Shown: piece by piece, positions 32,458 through 42,803 of the stretch
Layout: each line of letters begins with the position of its first letter
Position numbering within the stretch: the first letter of the stretch is position 1
From: Actinopolymorpha singaporensis
GTDB lineage: Bacteria; Actinomycetota; Actinomycetes; Propionibacteriales; Actinopolymorphaceae
Length of the DNA: 64,000 bases
Assembly (NCBI RefSeq): GCF_900104745.1
Contig: NZ_LT629732.1
Coordinates: forward strand, 1,971,981-2,035,980
Direction: 5' to 3'
Translations under genes and position numbers: made by a program
Notes under the pieces: generated by a model
Databases searched by the model: none
Told to the model about the DNA's origin: nothing
Seen by the model: the letters and a program-made list of their open reading frames with translations, nothing else

Positions 32458-32473
32458 GCGACCGGGCGCTCAG
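32454..32473. terminator. Hairpin pairing two convergent stop codons
   Basis: CTGAGCG (32454-32460) pairs perfectly with CGCTCAG (32467-32473) around a 6-base loop. The TGA stops of the two convergent genes lie one in each arm. Function as a bidirectional terminator is inferred. Confidence 0.5.
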
Positions 32474-33375
32474 CTGACGTCGAGTACGGCCTTTCCGGCC
32501 ACCTGGCGGCCGAACAACGCCTCGACCGCCTCGGCCATCTGCTCCCACGAGCCGCGCCAGCCGACCTGGATGTCGAGGCGGCCGCGGGCGGCGAGGCCGA
32601 CGAGATAGCCGAGGTCGCCGGCGAGGTTGCCGCCCATGGTGAACGCCTCCAGCCTGCGCCGGGTGCCGACCGTGGCGTACGGCGGGAACACCGCCGGCTC
32701 ACCGGAGGTGGCGCCGATCGACTGCAGCGAGCCGCCCTCGCCCAGCAGGCCGAATGCCTTCACCAGGTGCGGGCCGCCTACGTTGTCCACCACCCCGTGC
32801 AGCGGACCCGCCACCGTGTCCACACCGACGACCACCTCGTCGGCGCCGAGCTCGGCCAGGCCGGCGCCGCGTTCGGGCCGGCCGACACTGGCGATCACGT
32901 ACGCACCGGCCAGCGCCGCGATCTGCACCGCGAACCTGCCCACCCCGCCGGACGCCCCGGTCACCAGGACCCGCTCGCCCCCGACGAACCCGAACCTGCG
33001 GATCGCCCGAAGCGCGGTCACGCCGGCAACCGGGAGAGCGCTGGTCGTGCCCAGGTCGATCTCGTCGGGCACCACGGCGAGCTCGGTGGTGTCCACCGCG
33101 CGCAGCCCCGCCCAGGCGCCGGCCGGACCGAACGTCACCACCCGGGAGCCCTCCGCCGGACCGCTCCCGTCGGCGGCCGCAGCGACCACGACACCGGCGG
33201 CGTCCCAGCCCGGCACCAGGCCCTCGGGCTGGTTGGGCAGGCCGGCCAGCTCGCCGTAGTTCAGGGAGAACGCCCGCACCTCGACCAGTGCCTGGCCGGC
33301 GGCCGGTCGGGGGTCGGATGCCTCGGCCAGCCGCAGATGTGCGGGAGCGGAGTGATCGACGACGAGTGCGCGCAT
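32470..33375 (-). CDS. MDR-family zinc-type oxidoreductase (quinone-oxidoreductase-like)
   Basis: The product is 301 residues. The GroES-like N-terminal domain (ALVEVRAFSLNYGELAGLPN, GWDAAGVVVAAAADGSGPAEG) lacks the usual zinc cysteines, so it is the non-zinc quinone-reductase branch. The Rossmann domain has RRFGFVGGERVLVTGASGGVGRFAVQIAALAG, with the AxGGVG NADP motif. The C-terminal ends IQVGWRGSWEQMAEAVEALFGRQVAGKAVLDV is family-like. It probably reduces quinones or enones with NADPH; substrate unknown. The gene stands alone and converges on the 121-residue hypothetical. Confidence 0.87.
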   Translation of the reverse strand: MRALVVDHSAPAHLRLAEASDPRPAAGQALVEVRAFSLNYGELAGLPNQPEGLVPGWDAAGVVVAAAADGSGPAEGSRVVTFGPAGAWAGLRAVDTTELAVVPDEIDLGTTSALPVAGVTALRAIRRFGFVGGERVLVTGASGGVGRFAVQIAALAGAYVIASVGRPERGAGLAELGADEVVVGVDTVAGPLHGVVDNVGGPHLVKAFGLLGEGGSLQSIGATSGEPAVFPPYATVGTRRRLEAFTMGGNLAGDLGYLVGLAARGRLDIQVGWRGSWEQMAEAVEALFGRQVAGKAVLDVS

Positions 33376-33510
33376 GGTGTCCTTCCGGAGTTCGCCGGAC
33401 GGCTGGAGGGCTGGCGAGAACCAGCCAGAACCAGCCAGGACCAGCCAGTGGTGCGTACCTCGGGTCTACCCCGGCCAGTGATCCGCAGCCTCGACACGCC
33501 CGGGACCATC

Positions 33511-33564
33511 GGTGACGTGGCCCTGAAGGTTTCCGATTCGCAAATCCTTCAGGGCCACGTCGTC
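33511..33564 (-). terminator. Long perfect hairpin after acs
   Basis: GACGTGGCCCTGAAGG (33514-33529) is perfectly complementary to CCTTCAGGGCCACGTC (33546-33561). An inner TTT/AAA pairing and outer wobble pairs extend it. It lies 36 bp past the acs stop. No T-run follows, so it would be a U-less terminator or an mRNA 3' stabiliser. Confidence 0.6.
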
Positions 33565-33599
33565 ACGGCTCGGCTCCGACCCGTGGCCGGTCCGCCGGC

Positions 33600-35558
<1,959 letters not shown>

Positions 35559-35775
35559 GGACAACCCCTTCTTCGGTGTGCTGGCAGTCTGGCGTCCAGG
35601 ACGTGTTTCTAGACCCTAGCCCTCCGGCCCGGCAGCCCGGGAGCGTGCCCGGCCCGCACCCGGTGGCCTGGACCGGCGGGAGGCTGACAGTGCACACCAA
35701 GGGCGACGCGGGCCATCCGGGCGGGCGCACAGCGTGACGGATCCGCAGTCCACCGTGCGGTCCCGACGGGGCGGG

Positions 35776-37464
35776 TCAGCGCCCGGACGCCACCTCCGCT
35801 CCGGCGCCGGTCAGGGCGCGCACCTGCAGTTCGTCGAAGCGGGGTTCGGAGTCGCGGTCCCTGCTCGAGACGGTGCCCGCCCACCCGAGCAGGAACCCGA
35901 GCGGAATGGACACGATGCCGGGGTTCTCCAGCGGGAACCACGCGAAATCGACGCCCAGCGGGAAGAGCGAGGCGCTCGTACCGTCAGGCGCGACCTTGCC
36001 CGAGACCACAGGGGAGAAGAAGACGAGCAGCACGGCGCTGCCCAGCCCGCCGTAGATGCTCCACACCGCGCCCCGGGTGTTGAACCGGCGCCAGAACAGG
36101 TTGTAGACGATCGCCGGGAGGTTTGCCGAGGCCGCCACCGCGAACGCCAGCGCCACCAGGAAGGCGACGTTGAGCCGCTGCGCCGGGATCGCCAGCACGA
36201 TCGCCACCGCCCCGATCAGGATCGCCGCCATCCTGGCGACCCGGACCTCCTGGCGTTCGGACGCCTGACCGCGCCGGAGCACGTGCGCGTAGATGTCGTG
36301 GGCGAACGACGACGCCGAGGTGAGCGTCAGGCCGGCGACCACCGCGAGGATGGTGGCGAACGCCACCGCGGCGATCAACGCCAGCAGGACCGCACCACCG
36401 GTCGTGCCCGCACCACCTCCGGCCGCCTGCGCCAGCAGCGGGGCGGCGACGTTGCCCGCGGTCGCCGCCACCTGGGAGTCCGGGCCGGTGTCGAGCATGG
36501 CCGCCGCGCCGAAGCCGAGCACCAGCGTCATCAGGTAGAAGGCGCCGATGATGCCGATCGCCCACTGCACCGAGGACCGTGCCGCGCGCGAGGTCGGCAC
36601 GGTGTAGAAGCGGATCAGGATGTGCGGCAGGCCGGCGGTGCCGAGGACGAGGGCGAGGCCGAGGGACAGGAAGTCGATCCGGGAGGTCAGCGACTTGCCG
36701 TACTTCAGCCCTGGTTCGATGAACGCCTGCCCCTTGCCGCTGCGGTCCGCGGCCGTGCCCAGCAGGTCGGAGAGGTTGAAGCCGAACTTCCACAACACGA
36801 TGCCGGTGACCAGCAGTGTGCCGCCCATGAGCAGGACGGCCTTGACGATCTGCACCCAGGTGGTGCCCTTCATCCCGCCGACCGTGACGTAGAAGATCAT
36901 CAGCGCGCCGACGAGAGCGATGGTGAGGTTCTTGGCGGTGTCGCTGCTGATGCCCAGCAGCAACGCCACCAGAGAGCCCGCCCCGACCATCTGCGCCAGC
37001 AAGTAGAAGATCGAGACGCCGAGTGTGGACACCGCGGCGGCGGTGCGTACCGGCCGCTGGCGCATGCGGTAGGCGAGCTGGTCGGCGAGGGTGAACCGGC
37101 CGGAGTTGCGCAGGAGCTCGGCCACCAGCATCAGCGCGACCAGCCACGCCACGAGGAACCCGATGGAGTACAGGAAGCCGTCGTACCCCGAGAGCGCTAT
37201 CGCTCCGGAGATGCCGAGGAACGACGCGGCCGACATGTAGTCGCCGGAGATCGCCATGCCGTTCTGGAAACCGGAGAAGGACCGGCCGGCGGCGTAGTAG
37301 TCGGCGGCGGTGCGGTTCTGCCTGCTGGCCACCAGCGTGACGTACAACGTGACTGCCACGACGACGAGGAACAGCACGATCGTCAGCGTGCGGTGGTCGG
37401 AGGACTGGACCGGCGCCGCCACCTTGGCCGCCGCCATCTGGGCCGCCGTCGGAAGGCCGCTCAT
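35776..37464 (-). CDS. actP: Cation/acetate symporter ActP (SSS family)
   Basis: The product is 562 residues with about 13 membrane helices. Family landmarks are DYYAAGRSFSGFQNGMAISG, DYMSAASFLGISGAIALSGYD, FLVAWLVALMLVAELLRNSG, the Na+-site region and LPHILIRFYTVPTSRAARSS, then LVSGFGAAAM-like loop DTGPDSQVAATAGN. It imports acetate or other short carboxylates with Na+ or H+. It overlaps the DUF485 gene start by 4 bases and so is translationally coupled to it. Acs is the next gene on the same strand, 218 bp downstream. Confidence 0.93.
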   Translation of the reverse strand: MSGLPTAAQMAAAKVAAPVQSSDHRTLTIVLFLVVVAVTLYVTLVASRQNRTAADYYAAGRSFSGFQNGMAISGDYMSAASFLGISGAIALSGYDGFLYSIGFLVAWLVALMLVAELLRNSGRFTLADQLAYRMRQRPVRTAAAVSTLGVSIFYLLAQMVGAGSLVALLLGISSDTAKNLTIALVGALMIFYVTVGGMKGTTWVQIVKAVLLMGGTLLVTGIVLWKFGFNLSDLLGTAADRSGKGQAFIEPGLKYGKSLTSRIDFLSLGLALVLGTAGLPHILIRFYTVPTSRAARSSVQWAIGIIGAFYLMTLVLGFGAAAMLDTGPDSQVAATAGNVAAPLLAQAAGGGAGTTGGAVLLALIAAVAFATILAVVAGLTLTSASSFAHDIYAHVLRRGQASERQEVRVARMAAILIGAVAIVLAIPAQRLNVAFLVALAFAVAASANLPAIVYNLFWRRFNTRGAVWSIYGGLGSAVLLVFFSPVVSGKVAPDGTSASLFPLGVDFAWFPLENPGIVSIPLGFLLGWAGTVSSRDRDSEPRFDELQVRALTGAGAEVASGR

Positions 37465-37853
37465 GATGCGGCTCCGGTCTGGGAGCGGGTGCTCTCGAAC
37501 CGGTCATTGAGCTCTCCGGCCACCGGATCGAGGTGGCGGCGCGCGTGCCGGCTGTAGAGGAACGCGATCACGAACGTGGACAGGAACTGCAGCAGCCCCC
37601 ACACCAGCGCGACGTTGACGTTGCCGGCCACCTTGGTGCTCATCAGCCCGGGTGCCCAGTTGGCGCACGCGACGTAGAGGAGGTACCACGCCAGGAAGGC
37701 GACTGTCCACGGGAACGCGAACCCGCGGTGCCGCCCGCGCAGCCGGCGGAACTCCTCGCTGTGCGCGATCTCCGCGTACGCGCTGTGGTCCGAGACGGTC
37801 GGTCCGGCCCCGGGATCGGGTTTCGGCTCCGGTCTCGCGTCGGGTCCGGCCAC
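37461..37853 (-). CDS. DUF485 membrane protein, partner of ActP
   Basis: The product is 130 residues from a GTG at 37853 with GGAGG nine bases upstream; the frame runs much further up but without sense. After a Pro/Asp-rich start, EIAHSEEFRRLRGRHRGFAFPWTVAFLAWYLLYV is the DUF485 signature of the YjcH family. Two membrane helices follow (AFLAWYLLYVACANW and VNVALVWGLLQFLSTFVIAFLYSRHARR). Members sit before actP in most bacteria and are thought to modulate it. The stop overlaps the actP start (ATGA). Confidence 0.9.
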   Translation of the reverse strand: MAGPDARPEPKPDPGAGPTVSDHSAYAEIAHSEEFRRLRGRHRGFAFPWTVAFLAWYLLYVACANWAPGLMSTKVAGNVNVALVWGLLQFLSTFVIAFLYSRHARRHLDPVAGELNDRFESTRSQTGAAS

Positions 37854-37956
37854 GCTGCCCACCTCCGCTGTGTGCGGCGCCTGCCTACCGACGGGCAGCC
37901 GCGTCCGACGTTGTGGCGGTGCCTCACCGGTACGTCCCGGTGTCGCACCGTGACTT

Positions 37957-37971
37957 CGTTGGAGGCCAACG
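37957..37971. promoter_or_regulatory. Dyad upstream of the DUF485-actP operon
   Basis: CGTTGG-agg-CCAACG forms a perfect 6+6 inverted repeat about 105 bp before the DUF485 start, a plausible operator position. The regulator is not known, and the dyad could be chance. Confidence 0.25.
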
Positions 37972-38106
37972 TAGAGGTGTCGGCGGCGCACCGGAAGTGT
38001 TTTCGTCAAGTGGCGCTCACGAAACGGCAAAGCGGTGCCTCGTACGGCCGAGCTCGCGGCCTGCTCCCAGTCGGTCGAAGCCGATGCGTCAGCCGGCGTC
38101 GGTTGG

Positions 38107-38787
38107 TCAGTCGAAGTCGGTGGGCAGGGCGGGGTCGCGGTGATGGGCGAGCAGGATCGCCAACTGGTCCGCGGTGCACCGGGCGGTGGACAGCGCGGGC
38201 AGCTCGTCGAGGGCGAAGAAGCCGACGTCGACGGTCTCGCCGTCCAGGCCCGCCCGCGGTGGTGAGTCGTCCAGCCGGTCGACGAGGAAGAACAGCTTGT
38301 ACGTGTGCCAGGGACTGCCGGCGTGGCCGTTGCGGACCGAACCGTCGTGCACCGCTGCCAGCCGCCGTGCGCGTACGCGAAGACCGGCTTCCTCGGCGAA
38401 CTCGCGTTCGGCGGCGGCCGACGGGGAGTCCAGCGCGTCCGCCCAGCCTCCGGGCAGCGTCCAGCGCCCGTCGCCTGCCTCCTGGACCAGCAGCACGCGG
38501 TCGTCACGGAAGAGCGCGCCGCGTACGTCGACCTTGGGCGTGGCGTGCCCGGCCTCGGCGTTCAGCGCCGCCCGGAACTCCGCCGCGTCGGGCGTACCGA
38601 TCAACCCCATCAGGTCGGCCGACATCGACCGCAGCCGTTCGTAGCGGGCGATGTCGTAGCGGTCGGAGCTGTAGGTCAGGCCGTTCTGCGACATCGCGGC
38701 CAGCTCGACGGCCATGCGGTGCAGGGCCCGGCCGGGCTCCTCCGCCGCCGGCCGGGTGGACTCTGTGGGGTCCCCGCTGTTGCTCAT
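38107..38787 (-). CDS. NUDIX hydrolase with N-terminal DUF4743-like helix domain
   Basis: About 226 residues from the ATG at 38787. A second ATG at 38829 would overlap the preceding gene by 17 bp and has no better ribosome site. The N-terminal part LHRMAVELAAMSQNGLTYSS, followed by DRYDIARYERLRSMSADLM, is the NUDIX-hydrolase N-terminal domain of the ADP-ribose pyrophosphatase YjhB type. The NUDIX fold follows, with VDVRGALFRDDRVLLVQEAG, WTLPGGWADALDSPSAAAER and the box helix EFAEEAGLRVRARR (EFxEEAG). Probable substrates are ADP-ribose-like nucleotides. It follows the methyltransferase closely on the same strand. Confidence 0.85.
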   Translation of the reverse strand: MSNSGDPTESTRPAAEEPGRALHRMAVELAAMSQNGLTYSSDRYDIARYERLRSMSADLMGLIGTPDAAEFRAALNAEAGHATPKVDVRGALFRDDRVLLVQEAGDGRWTLPGGWADALDSPSAAAEREFAEEAGLRVRARRLAAVHDGSVRNGHAGSPWHTYKLFFLVDRLDDSPPRAGLDGETVDVGFFALDELPALSTARCTADQLAILLAHHRDPALPTDFD

Positions 38788-38812
38788 CGAATCAGTCTCG
38801 CACCCGGGACCG

Positions 38813-39595
38813 TCACCACTTGCGCACACCGGCGCGGTAACAGATCGTCGTGTACGGCAGCAGCAGGCCGTCGGGCTGGCGGGCGGTCACGTCGAAGAGC
38901 TGGCCGACGTTGAACAGCAGCTCCTCGCGGTCGGCCGGAGACATCGTCGAGACGTACGACCTGGACGCGACCAGCCGGACCAGCCCCTGCCGGTCCAGTC
39001 GCTGCCACATCCGGAACGTCGTCCGCTTCGGCGGGGTGAATAGCCTGCTCCACTCCAGCTTCTCGATCAGCTCCTCCGCGTGCCGGGTCTGCGACCGGTC
39101 GGTGCCGAGCAGGCGGGACAGCTGCCGCACCCAGGGGACCGACTCGTCGCGGTAGTTCCACACCAGGCCGAACATCCCGCCGGGTCGCAGGACGCGGGCG
39201 ATCTCGGCCAGCGATGGTTCGGTGTCGAACCAGTGGAACGCCTGGGCGACGAGTACCGCGTCCGTGCTGCTGCCGGCGAGGGGAATCCGCTCGGCGACTC
39301 CCCGGACTGCGAGGGCTTCGGGAACCGCCCGGACCAGTCGGTCCAGCATCGGCTGGGCGGGCTCGACCGCGATGACATCGTGGCCGGCCGCGACCAGGGA
39401 CCTGGTGAACTTGCCGGTCCCGGCGGCGAGCTCGACGACGGTCGCGGGCCAGCCGGCACGCCTGCGAGGGCTGTCGTCCAGACCGGCCAGCAGCCAGTCC
39501 GCGGCGGCCGCAGGATAGTCGGGACGACTGCGTTCGTAGTCCGCTGCGGTGGGTCCGAATGAGCGTCCCAGTGACCGTCGTACCGACTCTTCCAT
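38813..39595 (-). CDS. SAM-dependent methyltransferase (class I)
   Basis: The product is 260 residues. The start RRSLGRSFGPTAADYERSRP is typical of YcgJ-like methyltransferases. Motif I TVVELAAGTGKFTRSLVAAG with DVIAVEPAQPM, the motif IV region STDAVLVAQAFHWFDTE and the post-motif VLRPGGMFGLVWN are all present, so SAM binding is well supported. The acceptor, a small molecule or cofactor, is unknown. It precedes the NUDIX gene, possibly in one operon. Confidence 0.88.
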   Translation of the reverse strand: MEESVRRSLGRSFGPTAADYERSRPDYPAAAADWLLAGLDDSPRRRAGWPATVVELAAGTGKFTRSLVAAGHDVIAVEPAQPMLDRLVRAVPEALAVRGVAERIPLAGSSTDAVLVAQAFHWFDTEPSLAEIARVLRPGGMFGLVWNYRDESVPWVRQLSRLLGTDRSQTRHAEELIEKLEWSRLFTPPKRTTFRMWQRLDRQGLVRLVASRSYVSTMSPADREELLFNVGQLFDVTARQPDGLLLPYTTICYRAGVRKW

Positions 39596-39728
39596 GGTGC
39601 GGTGATCGTACGCGAGAGCTCATTGCCGCGGCGGTTTCGGGTCGGTCGATGTGTGGGGTGATCTGGGCGATCGGAAGGCCGATCGTGAGGTGACGAGGAG
39701 GCCGATCCGGGGGTGGTCCGGCACCGGC

Positions 39729-40757
39729 TCAGCGGGCCGGGGCGGGAGCGCCGCAGGTGGCGTCGACCAGGCGGACCAGGGCGACCGTCAGCGACCGGGG
39801 ACCGTCGGTGAGGGTGCCCGAGATGTGTGCGGCCGGCCGGGTGGTGGCGGTCAGCACCAGATCGGCGTCGGCGAAGCGGCGGGCCCGGGCACAGTCCCGT
39901 ACCGCGATGTCAACGACGACTTGACGGTCGGTGTCGGAGTGCAGGCGAAGCGGCAGACCGTGCGCGCTGATCACGAACGCGCTGCCGGCAGCCGTACCCA
40001 GCGAAGTGAGTTCGACGTCCGGCGCGGAAAGGCCGGAGCCGACCAGCCCCGTCAACCGGAGAGCAGGCGTCCGGCCGGGCGCGCCGATCCGCGCCGCGTT
40101 CTCGCCCGACCACCACAACGTGAGTGAGCCGGGACGCCTGCCGCACAGTTCGGCACCAGACTCCAGCCCCGTGGTGTCGACCCCGCCGGTGACGGTGGTT
40201 CGCTTTCCGAACGGGCTCCTGGCAACGGCGGTGTAGCGAGGTGCGGGCGTCGAGCGCGAGGTTGCGGCGGCGTCCGTGCCCGACGACGGACAGACCAGTC
40301 CGAGGCGAAGGACGTACGCGAGGTAGCCGGCCGGCCGGATGGCCGTGTCGCCCGCGGGCTGCTCCGGCGGTGGGCACTGCCGGCTCGTTCGCAGCCGCGG
40401 TAGCCGGACGTCGACGCGTTCGATGGTGAGGGGGTGGTCTCCGAGGTTGTGCAGGACGACGAGGACCGACACGCAGGCGCGGTCGTCCGGCTCGTCGGCG
40501 CCGGAGCTTACCTGGGCGAACAACCGGACAGGCTCGGTGTGGGCGATGCCCCCGGGCTGGCGAACCCACCAGATGGTCGCCGCCGCTCCACCGACGAGGC
40601 CTACGAGCAGCGCCGCGACCAGGGGCACGAACCGACGACTCCGCAGCCGGCGGCCGCCTCCGTGGCGAGGTCCGCCGGCGGTCGTCTCCTCGACGCGTCC
40701 GTCGTCGAGGACCTCGAACGAGGGCTCTCCGGGCGAGTGCCCACCGAACGCCGCCAT
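39729..40757 (-). CDS. Membrane-anchored protein of unknown function
   Basis: The product is 342 residues from an ATG at 40757. A short acidic and arginine-rich cytoplasmic part (RHGGGRRLRSRR) precedes one membrane helix FVPLVAALLVGLVGGAAATIWW. The rest, about 270 residues, should be outside the cell and is strand-rich: ACVSVLVVLHNLGDHPLTIERVDVRLP, AYVLRLGLVCP, SAPDVELTSLGTAAGSAF, VVDIAVRDCARARRF. This looks like two or more immunoglobulin-like beta domains with a few cysteines. No family is recognised. The monocistronic context gives no functional hint. Confidence 0.65.
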   Translation of the reverse strand: MAAFGGHSPGEPSFEVLDDGRVEETTAGGPRHGGGRRLRSRRFVPLVAALLVGLVGGAAATIWWVRQPGGIAHTEPVRLFAQVSSGADEPDDRACVSVLVVLHNLGDHPLTIERVDVRLPRLRTSRQCPPPEQPAGDTAIRPAGYLAYVLRLGLVCPSSGTDAAATSRSTPAPRYTAVARSPFGKRTTVTGGVDTTGLESGAELCGRRPGSLTLWWSGENAARIGAPGRTPALRLTGLVGSGLSAPDVELTSLGTAAGSAFVISAHGLPLRLHSDTDRQVVVDIAVRDCARARRFADADLVLTATTRPAAHISGTLTDGPRSLTVALVRLVDATCGAPAPAR

Positions 40758-41153
40758 GCCGCGACGATACGGCGCGGAACCGCCGGTTTGTCCTACGTCG
40801 CAGACGTTTTCGTCGTACGCAACGACGCAGATCGCGAACCCCAGGCGGGGATAAGCAGCGAACCGACGCGGAACGGTTGTCCGGTCGTCGGGGAATCGTT
40901 CCATCCGCGCAGGTCGTACGACGCGTCCACGCCGGGCGAAGGAGGCGGGCGAGGCGAGCGCGGTAGGCGCACGTCGGCCGGGTGACCAAGCGCGCACCTT
41001 GGTGTCGATTCGGTCCCGGGAATCCAGGATCCGAAGCGACCGCCCTCGAAGATGGGCTGGTCGTCGCGTGGGTGCCCCGGCCGGCGTGCACGTCTCGTGC
41101 GATCAGAAGTACACCGGAGCGCTTCTTCTGGCCCCACGGGACGTACTGCCTTT
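40758..41153. other. Intergenic stretch, nothing recognised
   Basis: Nearly 400 bp between the anchored-protein start and the HAD stop, both on the minus strand. Open frames on both strands look like GC-rich shadows with no ribosome sites or family motifs. It should contain the promoter of the anchored protein. Confidence 0.35.
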
Positions 41154-42050
41154 CTACGACCTTCGTCCCGCGAAGGAAAGGGCCCGGCCAAGATCTTTAC
41201 TTTCGGCGCGAAGATCCACCCGGGCGCGTACTTCGGAGATCCGGCCGCTGCGGACGGCCCACACCACCGCCACCGCCGCGCCCGCGCACGCCGCGACGGC
41301 CAGCGCGGGCCGGCGGCCGGCAGTGCGCGAGCCGGTCCCGTCCACCGCGGTCGGCCGGGCGAACCGGAGGGTCGGCCAGCCGTTCTCCGCCGCGATGCGG
41401 CGCAGGGCGCGGTCGGGGTTGACGGCGTACGGGTGGCCCACCACCTGCAGCAGGGGGAGATCGGTGATCGAGTCGGAGTACGCGTAGCACTCGGCCAGGT
41501 CGTAGTGCCGCTCGGCGGCGAGCTCGCGTACGGCGGTCGCCTTGTTCTCGCCGTAGGAATAGAAGTCGATCACGCCGGTGTACTTGCCGTCCTCGACGCC
41601 CATCCTCGTGGCGATCACCCGGTCGGCGCCCAGGAGTTCACCGATCGGCCCGACGACCTCCTGCCCGGAGGAGGAGACGATGACCACCTCGTGGCCGGCG
41701 GCCTGGTGGTCTGCCATCAACGCGACGGCCTCGGCGAACACCAGCGGCTCGACGACGTGGTGGAGGGCCTCGGCCACGATGTCCTTCACGCCCTGCACGT
41801 CCCACCCGGTGACGATCGCCGACAGGTAGGCCCGCATCTTCTCCATCTGCTCGTGGTCGGCGCCGCCAAGAAGGTAGACGAACTGTGCGTACGCCGAGCG
41901 CAGCACGGCACGCCGGTTGATCAGACCACCGTTGTAGAACGGGCGGCTGAAGGCGAGCGTGCTCGACCTGGCCAGAATTGTCTTGTCCAGGTCGAAGAAC
42001 GCCGCAGTCCGGTGGCCGCGGTCGGGCCGGCGCGGGTCTTCGTCGGGCAT
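41154..42050 (-). CDS. HAD-IB family hydrolase with C-terminal membrane helix
   Basis: The product is 298 residues. SerB-type HAD motifs are present: AAFFDLDKTILARSS (DxDxT/S nucleophile), HEVVIVSSSGQEVVGPIGE (motif II serine) and YAYSDSITDLPLLQVVG (SDSxxD). The second region FYNGGLINRRAVLRSAYAQF is typical of the Rv3661 branch. A C-terminal membrane helix (ALAVAACAGAAVAVVWAV) is followed by a short basic tail. By orthology of position, between the 6C RNA and the Tad cluster, it matches Rv3661. It should dephosphorylate a small phosphate ester, with no clear substrate. Confidence 0.87.
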   Translation of the reverse strand: MPDEDPRRPDRGHRTAAFFDLDKTILARSSTLAFSRPFYNGGLINRRAVLRSAYAQFVYLLGGADHEQMEKMRAYLSAIVTGWDVQGVKDIVAEALHHVVEPLVFAEAVALMADHQAAGHEVVIVSSSGQEVVGPIGELLGADRVIATRMGVEDGKYTGVIDFYSYGENKATAVRELAAERHYDLAECYAYSDSITDLPLLQVVGHPYAVNPDRALRRIAAENGWPTLRFARPTAVDGTGSRTAGRRPALAVAACAGAAVAVVWAVRSGRISEVRARVDLRAESKDLGRALSFAGRRS

Positions 42051-42431
42051 CGTCGGCAGGTCCTCGTCCGTCGTCGGTCGGGCTGTCGGTCGGGCTGTCG
42101 GTCGGCTCGTCGGATCGGGCTCGTCCGGATCGGGCTCGTCGTCCGGCCGATCCCATGGCCGTCCACCAGCCTAGGTCCGCACGGGGGAGGCCGGAACGCT
42201 CTGTGCACAACGGTTCGCCGTCGGGCAGTGGTCTTTTCGGTAACGGCTTCGCTCACCGGGCGATCTGCATCCCACCGGCAATGGGAGCGACCGGGCACAA
42301 GTCTGAGTGATTGCGGAGAATTCCGGGGTATCGGCCGAATCGGCTGGACCCAACGGGGATCATCGTGGGCGGCCACGGCCTTTTACCGCGAAGGATTGGC
42401 GCGGCGGACACCCGTGAGACAAACTGAGTGT

Positions 42432-42580
42432 GAACCCTCGTCCGAAGTTTGAGACGACTTCGCCGAGGGAAGCTGAATCTCAGCGGCTGATCCCCTCGCC
42501 GCTGGTGCCGGCCCAGCTCGCCGAGCGCGCTGAGGCCAGGGACAGCCCCCGCTCTCCCCCCCGGCGGGGGCTGTCTCCTG
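42432..42580 (+). ncRNA. 6C (B11-type) small RNA
   Basis: Three hairpins lie in a row. Hairpin A, CCCTCG-tc-CGAAGT with ACTTCG-c-CGAGGG, is at 42435-42469. Hairpin B, CAGCGGC with GCCGCTG, is at 42481-42504 with the C-rich loop tgatcccctc. Hairpin C, GACAGCCCCCGC with GCGGGGGCTGTC, is at 42541-42575 with a loop containing seven C. Two C-loop hairpins are the signature of 6C RNA, and the position upstream of ssd on the same strand equals B11 (Rv3660c/Rv3661) in M. tuberculosis and a 6C RNA near SCO3558. B11 acts by C-loops pairing with G-rich ribosome sites of target mRNAs. The exact 5' and 3' ends are not visible; hairpin C would serve as terminator. Confidence 0.78.
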
Positions 42581-42803
42581 TGTAGCTCGTGTCGTCTGCT
42601 CTCCTGCCCGGCGCGCACCCTCGCGAACCCTCCGACTTTCGTGGCTTCACACCGCCGTTTCCCGGATGTTTTCCACACCGACGACATCGGTGGACCCGTC
42701 CACAGGCCCGGCTCGGGCCCGCTCGCCGCTGTCACCGGCGAGGCATCGTGAGTGCCGTTCCGACCGCTCTCCGCCCTTCTGTGGCTGGTTCGAAAGGTTC
42801 TCC

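Noticed and set aside
37854-38507. Long N-terminal extension of the DUF485 protein
   Set aside because: No family similarity, arginine/proline-rich shadow sequence, and a well-placed GGAGG marks the GTG at 37853.
42430-42585. 51-codon frame VNPRPKFETTSPREA... through the 6C RNA
   Set aside because: No ribosome site, and the three hairpins and C-rich loops explain the sequence better. It is kept only as a question in the findings.
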